From: Rehmannia glutinosa
Taxonomy: Eukaryota > Streptophyta > Magnoliopsida > Lamiales > Orobanchaceae
Direction of reading: 5' to 3'
DNA: 64,000 nucleotides
Assembly (NCBI GenBank): GCA_016081115.2
Contig: JABTTQ020002610.1
Span: 620,030-684,029 of the forward strand
Shown here: positions 1 to 12,879 of the stretch, piece after piece
Position numbering within the stretch: the first letter of the stretch is position 1
Layout of the letters: each line of letters begins with the position of its first letter
The notes under the pieces: model-generated
Told to the model about the DNA's origin: nothing
The model's input: only the letters and a program-made list of their open reading frames with translations
Database searches by the model: none
Program-made: the position numbers and the translations under genes

Positions 1-3000
1 TTCAGCCCTATTGTCATCAGCTCTCTTCTTTTTTTTTTTCTTCTTCAGCTGCTTTCTTCTTTTCGTAGGCTCTCTTTGCAGCTTCATCTTTCCTTTTTCT
101 TTCTTGCCTCTCTTGCCACAGCTGATCTTGCCTTTTGTTTTCTTCTTCAATTCTCTTCACATATTCAGCATTATTCCTTTCCACTTCTAGATTGGCTACT
201 TCATCGTAACCAACCCAGTAGATCCTTCCCTTCTTGCCTGGATCTACATATTCAATGTTTTTGTGTAAAGGTCTAGGTTTAAAGCCTCTACCTTCACCAC
301 TTGTTCCTCCTCCTCTAGGAGTATATTGTGCCAGAGTCTTCTTCTTACCCGCTGAGTGGCTACTGGTGGCCTGCTGCTTATCAGCTTCTTCGCACAGCTT
401 CAGACCCTTCTCCTAGTACAAGTTCCAGGATTGGGCTATGGACATGTTTTTAAAGTATCCTTTGAATTCGAGCGTTTTAAACTCTTCAACTGATCTTGGC
501 TCTTGTCCATGATCTGGAATGGCATCTGTGTCTCTTCCTGCCAGAATGCCTCCAAACTGTTTCAACATTTTTTCAACACGGGCATCCGTTTTCTTGTCGA
601 ACTCTTCCATCTTTGCTTCTACAATTTTTCACTTTTCTCAGACATAGGTACAACAGAGTGTTGGAGCGGCAGAGTCACCGGAAGTTTGCTGATTATACTA
701 GATGTGACATGACCTTGCCGAGGGGTTTCAACAAGCATTAAAGTCACATCCTTTGACCTTTCCCCCTCAACAACTTTTCCCTTCTCCTTCATTTTCTCAT
801 CAGCTGTCTCCTTCTTCTTTTCAACAGCTGTCTCCTTCGTCTCAACAGCTTTTCCCTTCTCCTTCATGATCCTCAGGTATTCCTCGTCCCCGTTTTTGGC
901 ATCATCAAAGGAGAGAAAAACCCCTGGAAACATCCCGACAAGCATGAAGTCCAGTTGACTGATAGCTGAATTCTGCTTGGAGTCTGCTGCGGAGTATGCT
1001 GTTCGAAATTCTTTGTGGATGGTTTTGGATTCGGCTGCCACCAGTTTCATTTCAGCCATGAGAAGGCTGAATTTAGCATTCATGTTCTCTTCCACACGCA
1101 GAAGTTCTTTGCATTGAAATTCACGCAACAGCTCCATCTCAGTAGTATGAGAGGCTTGTATTCAATCAATATTTGCCTGCATCCTCCGCTTCATGTTAGC
1201 ATTGTCAGCACTCCAGATAAGCATCTTGTTGTACAATGCTTTAAAGTATCTAACTTGTTCATATCGCATTGTACTCTACTGTTGACACCATTCCCTAATT
1301 CGTGCCACAATCCCTCACAAATCTGCGGTGAGGTTGGCATCCCTTTTGTCCAGCCGCATATCTAGTGAAGCCTGGTGTCGTTCAATCTTCTCAATCTCTC
1401 CACAGATTTTCTTGAAGACATCACGGATCTCAGATGTTACCTCGGTTTCAGTTGGCAGCCAAGCAACATCAAAATCAAAGTCTGCTAGAATAATGGAATA
1501 TGTGGGAATTAATGGATCTGCTTGGATGTTGAAACGTCGCTGCTCATGGGCTGTTTCTTCTTCAAGGTTGGGCAGCTCAATCGATAAAGGGAAAGTTTCT
1601 TCGAATGCATCATCATGCACATATGGTATTGATTCTACAGTTGTTCGTGCTCGTGATGATCCAGGATGAGTCGAGTCTGTTGTAGCTTTGGGAGCCTGCG
1701 CAGATGACTCGGTCTCAGCTGGGCCTTGTGGAGTAGATTAGCCAGCTGATTGAGCCTTAGCTGTCTTAACAGCTTCGTCGACCTCAGTAGATTCTGCTAA
1801 ATGAATTTGCTTGTCCTTAGCTATTTTTTCAGCGTCATCGGAGGATGATAGAACCTGGGGTTTAGGTTCATCATCGAAGTTAAAAGTTTGACGGCTTGAC
1901 CTTGAATTCGGCTTACTCGTGCTTGGAAGAGCATCCTCGGTGAGTCCTGCGGCAGGGGTGGACTCGGCTTCGTCTTTAGATCCCAAGAATGTTGTGTCAG
2001 GGTTGTCCTGGGAATCATGAAGAGCACTGATTTCCTCTTCTGAGTCAGCAATGATGACTTGAGGGATTCTCTTTTCTCCTTAATTTTTACCCAGGGAAGT
2101 CTCAACCTCCCTTGGGCCTTCAATACCTCGTGAGTCTCAAGCTGCGGCGAGGTCTTCGATAATCCTTTCGGAGACGACGCATTGTCTTAGGGTCTTGAAC
2201 ATTGGCATCCGAAGGGGTCTCAACCCCTTGGATTGCACTTTCAGTGCCCAGAGTGTTAACTCCCAGGGAAGTTCCATCCTTTGCCTCGACTGCAACAGCA
2301 GCGTCCTCAACCTGCAAAGCAATTGTCACTTCAGCTGGGACAGACTCAACTGTCCGAGCTTCGTCAGTGTCAACTTGCTGTTAGTCTATTTCTTTTTCTT
2401 TCTCCATTTCGCCTCCTTCCTTCATAGGGTAGTTATCAGCAACATCCTCCGACCTTGCTATAGTGGAGTGAGTTTCCCCCTTAGCTGGCGCACCAGCTGA
2501 GTGACTGATGATGGGGTCACTCTACTCCAAACTCCCGGCTACTTCCATTGAGTGTTCAGCCGTGGGGGCTGGTGGTAAGATACCTTCAACAGGGGTTGGC
2601 TCAACTTTGGTGCCCAAAGTCCCAGTCTCATTGCCAAGTCCCTTAGATCCGTCCTCTGAGTGAACTGGGGATGTGGTTGCAGCAATAACTATGGCAATCT
2701 GTTGTACCACTCCCAACGGATCAATCTCCATGAGAGATTTGGAGGACTCTCCTGGTCCTTCCATTAATTGTTGCTCATGCATTACCCTGGATTCCGCATG
2801 GCTTACTGCATATCCAACTTTTCCTTCGCAGCAGCAGGATCCATGTCTTTGTCACTTTCCAAGAACATGTCAATGTGAGGATGAGTATGGTCGATGGTTC
2901 TAGTGAGAAGACAAATGCTGGCTTTCTCATGAGCTTCTGTTTCCTCAGCTGCTCTGGCCTTTTCTTGCTGCTTGCGAATTTGCAGCATATTTATGCAGTT

Positions 3001-4605
3001 ATCCTCATCCAAGACCTGCAGCATAGTATCAATCTCAAGAAACTTGAAAAGCTCCTCTTCTTCATCAATAAACTCAGGGTGTTCAAACTGCACCCTTGAG
3101 TGACTCAGCTTCCATTTCCTCCACTCTCGCAGATGCCTCTGGATGTCTGGGTATAATGGAGAATACATGATTACATCATCATCTTCATCCTCCCCTTGTT
3201 GCCCTTCCTTTTCAGGAATGGAAGGCAACATACTCTGCTGCTCTCAACCTTCAGCAGCATCTGTGGCAGGTGGAGACAGTGTTCTTTCAGCAGGGGATTC
3301 TCCTGTCTCCGCTGCTTCATCTTCTTCCTCAGATGTTCTGTCCACAACTGGGTCTTCTAATTGCCTCTGCTGACCATCCTCAGCAGACTTGGTTGTTTCA
3401 TCAATAACTTCTGGAGACGGCACTTCTTCAGCAGTCTCAGAGATTTTCTCCAGCTGAGTGCCAGACTCAGTTGTCTTCTCAAGCTCCGAGAGCTTGGTGA
3501 GTCTTCTTCTTTTTTTGGTCCTCACCAGAGGAATTTCTGGTTTGGATACCTCTTCCTCAGGTTCGTTGGCGGCGGGAGCCGGTGCATCTTTCTTTAATTG
3601 AGGAGTTGCCTTTCTTGGTTTCGCAGTCCTCTTCTTTCTGATGGACGGAGAAGGTATTTGGGCTTCCTTCTCCGCCTCGGCTGTGTGGGTAGGAGACACG
3701 GCTGCGGGGGTAGGGGCGTCTTTCTTCTTTGCTGCAGGGGCAACTTTCTTCTTATCAGCTGCAGGGGCAGCTCTCTTCTTTAGAGGAGAGGAAACAACTG
3801 TATCGACGGGGTCAGCTGATTCCTCCTCACTGGTATCTGTGCTCTTAGCATAAGCTCTCTTCTGGGCTCCTGACAGGTTGGCCCTAAACATTTCCTTGTT
3901 TACATGGAAAGGCTTTCCATGTCTAAGAGGGATTCCCTTTACCTCCATCAAATGGCCAATAACTAAGCCATAGCCAAGTTATCCTCCAACGGATCCATCC
4001 TTCTTGATAGATTTGTTTCCAACGTTCTGGCAGAGTCAGTTGTATATGAATTCAGCCCAATTGATTTTCTTCTATTTCATGATCGCAGCCATGACGATCA
4101 GCTTGGTTTTTGACAATTGATTGAAACTGCCAAACTTCATATCTACACTCTTGGCGACGGTATCCATCAACTTGTGATAATCGTCCTTCAGCAGCTTCTT
4201 CTCAACTGTGTAGGCTACTTTCGCAGCACACTCGGGTCTGGCCACTTCCTTCCATGCAGCAGCCAAGTTGAAATCGGCTTCGTATATCTCCGGCATGCCT
4301 TCCGATGGCAGTAAACAATGCTCCGCAAGGTCCTTTGCAGTAATTAATATGTCCTTGCGGTGGACGGAGGACTTAATCCCTTCGTCCTGCACCTCGGCGT
4401 TGACGTAAAATTGGGCGACTTCTTCAACGTCTGTCATTTGATATTCCATTGTGAGAAAAGATTTGAGTCCGGATTTCTCGATTTTATCTGCTATTTTCTT
4501 CACAAGAGTTTCATCGAAACCCTGTTTTATCATTCCGTCAAAATCCACAGTTGATCCTGTGTGGATTTGCCTGCCAAGCTTAGCGAAGTCATGTGTTGGT
4601 GCCAT
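1..4605 (-). pseudogene. Element A accessory (env-position) ORF, broken, C-terminus cut by window edge
   Basis: This ORF lies downstream of RNase H, where Sireviruses carry an envelope-like gene. The start is set by an ATG (MAPTHDFAKLG) conserved in elements B and C. About 180 residues of a globular domain follow without a break, rich in DVEEVAQFY- and GSFNQLSKTK-type motifs. After that come a Lys/Ala/Pro-rich segment resembling a histone H1 tail, an acidic Ser/Thr/Glu stretch, a helical charged region likely to form a coiled coil, and a very basic Glu/Lys/Arg tail. Stops and frame changes near positions 4070, 3240, 2800, 2520, 1740 and 1315 break it. I see no convincing signal peptide or membrane span, so envelope is a positional label only. 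The N-terminal domain resembles proteins annotated as putative plant transposon proteins. Function unknown. Confidence 0.7.
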
Positions 4606-5190
4606 TTTTTGCGTGAGAAAGTTGTTGGAAAAATCGAACGATTTCAATCTTGAGACAGTAGGGTTTTGCAGAGAGAGAGAGAATTCTCTTGAAAGCTTGA
4701 AGATGAATTTGTAAGCGTGAGGAGAGAGAAAAAGTTTTAACTTTGATATATATATGACTTGAAAAGACGGTTTAAGAATTTGAATCATTTCATCAAGATC
4801 AACGGTCAGGATTTAGTCTCTGAATAAACGCATTATCTCTCCATATTTAATGCGGCAGCATTTATATCCAATCATGGACATAATGGTAGCTTTTTCCTCG
4901 ATTAACGTGAGCATGTCTAATGCTTAATACTAAACCGTTCCCTCTTCTTCAAAACGACACCATTTTTGCCACTTAATTATTAAGTGACTCAGCTCAAATT
5001 TGGTGGAATTTGACTCAGCTTCTCTCCTTCCATAAGTAACTCAGCTGTCAGCTAACTCGATACAGCTGACTTTCTGATATAGCTGTTTCACTTGACTGGA
5101 GTGAAAAACTTGTTCGATTTTTACTTTTTCATCTTTCATCTCTTCTGATTGAGTCTTCTGAGTGTCAACTCAGCTCAATTAACCCTAGCT
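4606..5190 (-). other. Element A spacer between RNase H and accessory ORF
   Basis: This non-coding stretch of about 0.6 kb separates the RNase H end from the accessory ORF start. B and C have equivalent spacers of similar length. It contains a TATATATA run near 4747-4755 (minus sense) followed by a CT-rich TTTTTCTCTCTCC tract upstream of the ATG. This could be an internal promoter or leader for the accessory ORF, but that is inference. Confidence 0.5.
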
Positions 5191-5209
5191 CATGCTTAAG
5201 ATCTTCAAA

Positions 5210-5800
5210 TCATGATTTACATAAAGGTTTTGTGAATATGTCAGCTAACTGCTGATCATTTGAGATATATTCCAAGGTGATATCTTTCTTTTCAACATGG
5301 TCTCTTATGAAATGATACCTGACATAAATGTGTTTTATCCTTGAATGCAACACAGGATTCTGAGTGATTGGAATTGCACTTGTGTTGCCACACATAATTG
5401 GAATTTCATTTTCTTCAACTTCATAATCTCTCAGCTGTTGTCTCATCCATAAGACTTGGGCACAACAGCTTCCTGCAACTATGTATTATGCTTCAGCTGT
5501 GGATGTGACTATTAAGTTTTGCTTCTTGCTAAACCATGAAATCAGTCTGTTTCCAAGTATTTGACATGTACCTGAAGTACTTTTTCTGTCAACTCTACAT
5601 CCAACATAGTCAGAGTCTGAATAACCAATAAGCTTGAATCATCCTTCCTTTGGATACCATAAGCCAACTTCTTGGCATCCCTTTAAATATCTTAGGATTC
5701 TCTTAGCTGCAGTCATATGGCTTTCCTTAGGTGAAGATTGGAATCTTGCACATACACCTACTGCAAAGGTGATGTCTTGCCTGCTTGCCGTTAAGTAGAG
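5210..5800 (-). pseudogene. Element A RNase H domain
   Basis: The translated minus strand gives copia RNase H motifs in order: a GYSDSDY-type catalytic segment, RKSTSGTCQ, LWMRQQL and a terminal ADIFTKPL, which is the usual end of copia pol. The domain would degrade the RNA strand of the RNA/DNA hybrid during reverse transcription in the virus-like particle. Stops near 5447 and 5640 interrupt it. It directly follows the RT domain, as expected. Confidence 0.85.
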
Positions 5801-5824
5801 CAATGACCCAATAAGTGTTCTGTA

Positions 5825-6901
5825 TCATGTTTGATCCACAGGCTTGCCATCTGCATCCATGTCCATCTTGACTGATGTATTCATTGGTATTTTCACAGAA
5901 GACTTCTCTTCCATACCAAACTTCTTCATTAAATCTCTGGTGTATTTTGTCTGACTTATGAAGGTTCCATCCTTCAGCTGTTTGACTTGAAGTCCTAGAA
6001 AGAAAGTCATCTCTCTCATCATGCTCATTTCAAATTTGCCTTGCATGAAATTTGAGAACTTATCACACAACTCTTTATTTGTGGATCCCAATATGATATC
6101 ATCCACATATATTTGAACAAGTAGTATACATTCTCCATCTTGGATTCTGAATAGTGTTATGTTCACTTTGCCTTTGGTGAATCCATTATCAGTCAGAAAT
6201 TGAGATAATGTATCATACCATGCTCTTGGTGCCTGCTTGAGTCCATATAGAGCTTTCTTGAGCTTATACACCTTATCTCAAAGAGTTTTCTGCTCAAATC
6301 CTGGAGGTGGCTCCACATAGACTTCTTCCTCTAATATTCCATTTAGAAATGAACTTTTCACATCCATTTGATATACAATAAAGTTCTTGTGTGCAGCATA
6401 GGCAAGAAACATCCTTATTGCCTCAAATCTTGCAACATGAGCAAATGTTTCATCAAAATCTATTCCTACTTCTTGGCAATACCCTTTGGCTACCAATCTT
6501 ACTTTGTTTCTCACCACAGAACCTTCCTCATTTATTTTGTTTTGGAAAACCCATTTTGTGCCAATAACATTTTGGTGTGTTGGCCTTTGCACCAATTCCC
6601 ATACTTTGTTCCTTTCAAATTGATTCAGCTCTTCTTGCATAGCCTGAATCCAATGTGTGTCATCTAAGGCTTGAGACACATCTTTTGGTTTTATTTGGGA
6701 AATAAAACAAGTAAACATTGCTTCTTGTTGAGCTCTTGATCTTGTTCTTACACCATCTCTCACATCTCCAATAACTAATTTTAGTGGATGGTCTCTCAAC
6801 CATCTCACATCAGGTTGGAGTAAGTTAGCTGGGTTCAGTCGTCTTGTAGTTGTGTTGTTTTGAGCAGCTCTCTCATCATCATTCAGCTGTAGATTTTCCA
6901 A
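5825..6901 (-). pseudogene. Element A reverse transcriptase domain (copia RVT_2)
   Basis: Two long open segments separated by a single stop near 6275 encode a copia-type reverse transcriptase. Visible motifs are the [15 protein letters not shown] start of RVT_2, [12 protein letters not shown] with the first catalytic aspartate, [11 protein letters not shown], and the YVDD active site as IYVDDIILGS. The FFLGLQVKQ motif follows. This domain would copy the element RNA from an initiator-Met tRNA primer. It has changes against C, for example AHVARFEA where C has APVARLEA. It is a decayed copy but one of the best-conserved parts of A. Confidence 0.9.
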
Positions 6902-7119
6902 CTATCTTTGAGATTCAGCTATTTCATCTTCATCTTGGTTGATTACTCCTGCTTCAGCTTCAACATAGGGACTCTTCTACATATTTGGTTGATTCAGCTT
7001 ATCAGTTAACTCTTCAATGTCTTCTCCATTCACATTAGGTTCATCAAAACCACCTGAATGGACTCTTCTGTGACCATTGTCCTTTTGTTCAGCACTCTGT
7101 AGGCTTTGCTTTCAGCTGA

Positions 7120-7840
7120 GTATCCCAAAAAGATAACTTCATCAGCTTTAGCATCAAAAGCCTTTAGATTATCTTTGCCATTGTTATGGATGATGCATTT
7201 ACATCAAAAAATCCTGAAGTACCCAACATTTGGCTTCCTCTCTATCCAAATTTCATAGGGAGTCTTTGTCAGCTGTCTATTGATCATGCATCTATTTTGA
7301 GTGTAGCATGCAGTATTGATTGCTTCAGCCCAAAATCTTTTAGGCAATTCAGCTAACATGGTTCTAGCAGTTTCCTTGAGAGTTTTGTTTCTTCTTTCTG
7401 CTACTCCATTCTGATGTGGAGTCCTTGCTGCAGATAATTCATGAGAAATACCATTTTCAACACAATACTGAGTGATTACTCCATTAACAAACTCAGGTCC
7501 TCTGTACATCTTATCTTGATAATTGTTTGACTCTTCTCATTTTGAATTCTCTTCATCAGCTGAGGTTCTTTGCAGAGTTTCCTTCTTTTTGCACATAAAT
7601 ATTGTCCATGTATATCTTGAATAATCATCCACTACCACTAGAGTGTATTTCTTCCATTTATACTGGTTGGTTCAACAGGACCAAATAAATCCATGTGCAG
7701 CAAATACAGTATCCTTGTTGATGAAGGATTAGACTTTTCTTTGAATGAAGATTTGATTTGCTTTCCCATCTGGCATGCATCACAAACACTTTCCTTCTTA
7801 TACACTGAGTCTGGCAATCCTTCCACAAAATGACTCCTTG
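7120..7840 (-). pseudogene. Element A integrase: zinc-binding region and catalytic core remnants
   Basis: The minus strand shows the pre-integrase CDACQMGKQ zinc-binding motif, HMDLFGPVEP with the first acidic catalytic residue, a PEFVNGVITQYCVENG segment, and TPHQNGVAERRNKTLKE with the catalytic glutamate. The C-terminal part (KTPYEIW, VGYFRIF) follows. A frame change near 7510 destroys the segment that should hold the second catalytic aspartate. The stretch GVAERRNKTLKETARTMLAE is complete here, which shows that element C has lost about ten residues at this place. The domain would insert the cDNA into host DNA. Confidence 0.85.
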
Positions 7841-7959
7841 AAAGTTTGTTGATTGTCTTGAAGTTTAGATGACTCAGCTTCTTGTGCCATAGCCAACTTC
7901 ATGTGCTCTTTGCTAGCAGACAGGTACTTGGTGTAGCAGTAGACCAATCTACCACATAC

Positions 7960-8310
7960 ATATTCTTCTTCCTTGATCTTTGCAGCACTATTTCATTTGA
8001 TTCAGCATCTTTGATTTGCCACTCCCATATTGAATCTAACATTGTAGCCTTTATCACAGAGTTGACTTATGCTGAGCAAGTTGAAGTTGAGTCCTTCAAC
8101 ATAAGCAACATCGTTAATCTCCAATCCATTTTTCTTGATGGATCATGTTCCTTTGATTTCCCCTGGAGCTTCATTTCATCCAAATATAACTTTAGCACCT
8201 CTAATCTCCTTGAAGTTTGATAGATTTTTCTTGTTTCCTGTCATATGTCTGGAAAAACCACTATCCATGTACCAGGTTCCTTAGCACTCAGTTGTTCCTT
8301 GAACCTGCAA
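7960..8310 (-). pseudogene. Element A retroviral-type aspartic protease remnant
   Basis: A minus-strand segment reads GTWYMDSG followed by FSRHM, the active-site region of a copia protease with its D-S-G triad. The position between gag and integrase is as expected, and the family cuts the Gag-Pol polyprotein. The usual cysteine after DSG is phenylalanine here. Frame breaks follow on both sides, so no full domain is readable. Confidence 0.7.
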
Positions 8311-8484
8311 TCAAGGAAATTAATTTTTACGTACCCATACTTGTCTGGGTCCTGAGGGGTTAGTGTTGTAATATGATCCAACCAACCTATAGCCAAATGA
8401 TTTGAATCTAAGAGGTTGCCATCTATCAGTGCCATAATCATAGCGCACATTTGCAAATTGCTTGTGTGTTTTAGGTTTATATAG

Positions 8485-10642
8485 CTATCTCTTTTGTCTG
8501 TATGCCTGTGTGTGTGTTTTAGCAATTTCATTCTTGGTGTAATTGTGATATTTCTGAGTGTAGTGTCTGTGTGCATATGTGTGTTGAGGATAGCTCTTTT
8601 GCCTTTGGAATGACCTTTGCTGAGATCTAGGTCTTTGCCATTTAGGCTTATATTCCATAGGTCTTTGCTGATATTTCACATTATTCCAATCAGCTTGGCT
8701 TGGATAGTTTCTACCATTCCCATTATGCGTGTTTCTTTGATAAAATTTCTGGGGTTTTTGGTAGCTCTGTTTATTCTTTATAGAGTACTTCCTATTTGGA
8801 GTTTGCTGAGGAACTCTGCTGGATTTCTTCTCAGTTGTCCTCTTAGCATACTCAACTGGTTGTTTTCCTTTTCCTTTATATCCAAGGCCTGTTTGTTTGT
8901 GATTGTGCTTTGGAGTGAGTGTGGGTGCAACATTTGGTGTCTTGGATTTTTGAGATGCTTCATTACTTGAAGATCCTTTTTCCAAAATCACTCTGGGAGT
9001 TTGACTGTGCACAGAGGAATTGAATCCTATGCCTATCGTGTCTCCATATTCTTTTTGGCTCATAATAAGGTCATCCAATGATTTAGATGCCTTTGTAAAG
9101 GATGCAATCACATTTTTGAGGTCATTTTCCCTCTTTTCTATAGCAGCTATCTCTGCTGTTAATTTAGCATTCTCAGCCTTCAGCTCTTTGTTCTCATCAG
9201 CTCTGTGACTCAGAGTACTCAGCTATGAGTTTTGGCTTTTGAGCTGGCTATTTTCCTCGTTTAATAGTGTGTGTGAGGATTTAATATGCTCAAAGTCTTT
9301 CATCATTTTGCCTAATGAATCATAAAGATCAGTGGGTGATGAAGTGTGTGTGTCACAATCACTATCACTAGAATCTAAGTGGGATGAGTTAGAATGTACC
9401 TCATCTTCTTGGTCTGGTTGATCTTGTTCTCTAGCCATTAGACAGATCATTGCTTCTTCTTCAGAATCACTTGAGTAGTCAACTTCACTACTTTCTGAGT
9501 CTACTGCTTCTTTAGACATAGTTGTCTCAGCAGTCTCAGTAGCCAATATAGCTTTTTTCTTTTCCTGTCTTCTTTCTTTGAAGACTCTTCTTTCTTCTTC
9601 ATTCTGACATTTATTGACTACTGGATATGGACAATCAATAGCAAAGTGTCCTGGTTGTCTGCAGTTCCAACACAGGTTCTCAGCTCTTTGATCAGCTCTT
9701 TCCGTTCTTAGGTTATCAGCTCTCTGATATTCAACCTTTTGATGCTCAACTTTCTTGGGTATCTTCCCTTGACTTGAAGGGAGCGGAATGTCTCCTGGAG
9801 GATTCATCCTTGTTTCTTTTATAGTTCTTGTTAAAGAACTTGTTAAATCTTTTAACCATCAAGGCAATTTCCTCCTGGTCCATGGCTTCCTTGACCTCAG
9901 CTCTTTTCCCATCCTTGACGATAAGTACAGCTGTTTTTGGTACAGCTGTCTCTTTTTGATCTTTTCTTCTCAGCTCAAACTCATAAGCTTTGAAGTCTGA
10001 GAATAGCTCATGATTAGATGTTTTTGATATGTCCATTGAATGTCTTAGAGCCATGACTTTCATTTCCCATTCAGCTGGGAGGCTTCTCAGAATCTTCATA
10101 CATATTTTCTTTTGTGTATATTCTTTTCCAAGTGTAGATAGCTCGTTTGTGATCTCAGTGAATCTAGCATCCAGCTAATCCAAGGTTTCTCCTACAAGCA
10201 TTTTGAAATTTTCAAACTTCTGTACAACAACGGATAGTTTGTTTTCTTTAATTTGCTCTGATCCTTCACAAATTAAAGTTAATTTATCCCAAATTTCTTT
10301 TGTTGTCTTGCATGATTTGACATTATTGAACATGGCTTTGTCCAACGTCTTGTAGAGTATATACTTGGCCACATTGTCCAGGTTATATCTTTTTCTATCA
10401 TCATTTGTCCACTCAGCTCTTGGTTTTTCAACCATAGCTGGTCACGATCGCTGACCTCTTCTCCTTCAAATTTTTTGTGTTCGTCTAACAGAAGTGTTGA
10501 CTTTGAGTATTTGCAGTTGCCCATCTTATATCACAATCCACATTTCATCTTGTAAAGCTAATAGGTGAGCCTGCATACGAATTTTCCAATCATCAAATTC
10601 TTCAATGGAGAACATAGGAATACGAGTTAGATTTGCTTCCAT
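8485..10642 (-). pseudogene. Element A gag (copia UBN2-type) with intact CCHC knuckle
   Basis: The start is the ATG of MEANLTRIPMFSIEEFDDWK, shared with C and D, about 107 bases downstream of the primer site. A stop follows after 38 codons (near 10526), where relatives read VIEDGP. Homology continues through the UBN2-like capsid region (YNLDNVAKYILYKTLDKAMF) and then a CX2CX4HX4C zinc knuckle, CWNCRQPGHFAIDC. Beyond it are an acidic Ser/Asp-rich segment, a coiled-coil-like stretch ending in SLDDLIMSQ, and a basic Tyr/Gln-rich tail. Gag forms the particle and binds the RNA. At least three frame breaks make it a pseudogene. Confidence 0.85.
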
Positions 10643-10748
10643 AGTGATAATTTTGCTTATGCAAGAACCAAAGAATTCCAAGTGTGAAACTTTTGAAATA
10701 CAAATATCTAGTTCAGTAACCAGTGCGGAAGGCTCAATGAACCAACCA

Positions 10749-10759
10749 CTCTGATACCA
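10749..10759 (-). other. Element A primer binding site, initiator-Met tRNA type
   Basis: The minus strand reads TGGTATCAGAG two bases inside the LTR end, matching the 3' end of plant initiator methionine tRNA. It is intact here, whereas B and C read TGGTATCGAG with one base missing. Confidence 0.9.
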
Positions 10760-10761
10760 CT

Positions 10762-11194
10762 TGTAGGTCCCAAGGGGTGTATTAAAAGGTTTAGAAGGGG
10801 GGGTTGCATAAAACTTCTTCAAAAAAATTCCATAAAAATATTTGCAACAGAGTTGTTTCAAGTCAGCTGAGTTACTATATTGCAGACTCAAGAGGGCTGT
10901 CTGTAAAGTAACATAGTGATTTTATAAAAATGCTTATAAAGCTGACTTGGTTTTTCAAAGCGGAAGTCTTAACACCCTTTAAACATTAACTGAATATGAT
11001 TTTTAACACTTGTTCTTGTATGATTGGCTTATTATCACTTAGGATGTCAAATAGAGCTCAATTCAGCAAGTATCAAATAAATAAAGCAGAAATTAAAATG
11101 CTGAAAGTAAATAGACACAATATTTTATAGAGGTTCGAAGATGGGGTAATTCTTCTAATCCTCTCTTCTCCAACTCCTGGAGGAATCCACTATG
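10762..11194 (-). repeat. Element A 5' LTR, inner (3') part
   Basis: This is the downstream third of A's 5' LTR. It ends in CCTACA next to the primer site and matches the ends of the B, C and D LTRs. It is cut off from the rest of the LTR by element B. The base before B belongs to the CTATG target duplication. Confidence 0.9.
11190..11194. repeat. Target site duplication CTATG, left copy (element B)
   Basis: CTATG immediately precedes the TGTTGGG start of B and recurs directly after its terminal CCTACA at 25193-25197. Five bases is the usual copia duplication length. Confidence 0.95.
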
Positions 11195-12754
11195 TGTTGG
11201 GAAATTTATTGTTTATATTTTGATGAATGCCATGTAAAACTTAGAATAGGAAGTTGGCACCCCAATTTTTGTTGTAAAATGCATTGTAATAAATAGGGTC
11301 GGGTCAAGGTGAGTTAAGTCACTATGCCCAAACATGCAAGAAGACAACCGGAGACGAGAGGAAGGAAGACTCGCCGCAAGACATTTGTGAGTATGGCAAA
11401 GAAGAGAAGACGGAACTCTACTAAAGGAGCGGTGAGATGCGGTGAGTGGAGTATCATCAAGTCAACTCAAGAAAAGCCAAGTCTCAAGTTGAAGTGACAG
11501 GAAGAGTCATCCAATGATTGGAAGTTGACTCTAAGTCACCTGGGAAAAGCAAGGAAATGCAGTCAAGTCGAGATAATTGAAAAAGATCCGTTGCACAGAA
11601 ATCAAGAGAATTACTTAAACAAGTAATATCTCCATGATACCTTTCTTGAAGTGCTCAGTCCTAGAAGCGTGCAAAAGGAATAAACCAATTGAAAGCACTA
11701 CACCGTGTCAGAACTCTGAAAAGGTGAAGAACAATTCATACGAGGAAATGGCAATTCCAAGGACTGCAACAAGACAAGCCAATGACCACAAGTGACTTTC
11801 GAAAATAAGCCTATCTCTTCAACGGGCAGATTTTTGAAAGATCACTATAAAAGGCTGAGGAATGACTCTGAGAGAAGGAGACCAGAACCACAAACATTCA
11901 AGCAATTATTAGAACTGTAACCTGAAATATTCTCAAGTCATTAAATGCTTAATCCTCAAGCCTACACTACGAAGAACATCAATCCAACACTCACCTATGA
12001 AGGAAAGATAACTTCAATCAGTTGAAGAGGAAATTAATGAAGAATCAAGGGGTCTACATTCCACGAAGAATTGTAGGAAGGTTCAAGGTCGAACCAAGTC
12101 TTGAGCTTTTGGAGGGCTTAGTGATCAAATCCAAAGAGCTTGAGCAAGTGGGCTGTAGTAGCAAGGCAACCCGCCTGTGAAGAAGCCGAGTCGTCGAGAA
12201 GCCGGTGAGTGATCAAGGCGTCTCGATCGAGTCCCAAAGGATCAAGTGTTGTGTGATCAAGACTTGTATCCGGACTGTTACCACTTTGTATCTTGATCAA
12301 TACCTAGTGGATTCCTCCGGGGAGTTGGAGAAGAGAGGAGTAGAAGAATTACCCCATCTTCGAACCTCTATAAAAATCTTATTGTGTCATTTACATTTCA
12401 AAGACTTTAATTCTTGCATTATATTTGTTTAATTTCACGACATATTTGCTATCCATTAGATAACCTCTAAGTACTAAATCAAGCTCTAAATCTCTCTTAA
12501 CCAAACTTAAGGGTGTTAAGTCTTCCAAAAAACAAACCACAATCGAGTTAATTTAGACTTAACAATTTGAGTTATTCCATCAACAACTCGATTAAGTCCG
12601 TTGAGAGACTAACTCTTGATTAACTAAATTGGTCATTCACCAAGGACACAAATGCAAAGATCAACTCGAATTTTTAAAAGGACTAAATCAAAAATTTGGT
12701 AAGGTTTATTCAACCCCCTTCTAAACCTTACACTTACACCCCTTGGGACCTACA
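11195..12754 (+). repeat. Element B 5' LTR
   Basis: The LTR runs from TGTTGGG to CCTACA and matches 23652-25192 over its whole length. It holds a TATAAAAG box about 650 bases in. Several small differences from the 3' copy fall on CAG/CTG: for example CAGAACTCTGAAAAGG here is CGAACTCAAAAGG there. Confidence 0.95.
11846..11853 (+). promoter_or_regulatory. TATA box in element B 5' LTR
   Basis: TATAAAAG lies in a conserved context (CACTATAAAAGGCTGAGG) found at the same place in the LTRs of B and C and, in slightly different form, in A. It probably marks the U3/R start of the genomic RNA. Confidence 0.75.
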
Positions 12755-12756
12755 AG

Positions 12757-12769
12757 TGGTATCGAGCGG
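12757..12769 (+). other. Element B primer binding site, one base short
   Basis: The sequence TGGTATCGAGCGG lies two bases after the LTR. The initiator-Met site would read TGGTATCAGAG, so the A of CAG is missing. Element C has the same change and A and D do not. Confidence 0.8.
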
Positions 12770-12879
12770 TTGGTTCATTGAGCCCTCCGACCGGTTCTTG
12801 AACTAGATCTCCAAACTTTTCAAAGTCCGCTTTAGTACTTAAACTTTCAAAACTCTTTTTATCATTAAAAGTTATTATC

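Noticed and set aside
619..1620. Separate host genes on the minus strand near the left edge
   Set aside because: They align with the coiled-coil parts of the accessory ORFs in B (21930-22472) and C (37440-37862), so they belong to element A.
12118..12432. Small ORFs inside the B LTR
   Set aside because: They fall in non-coding LTR sequence and are not kept in the paired LTR.
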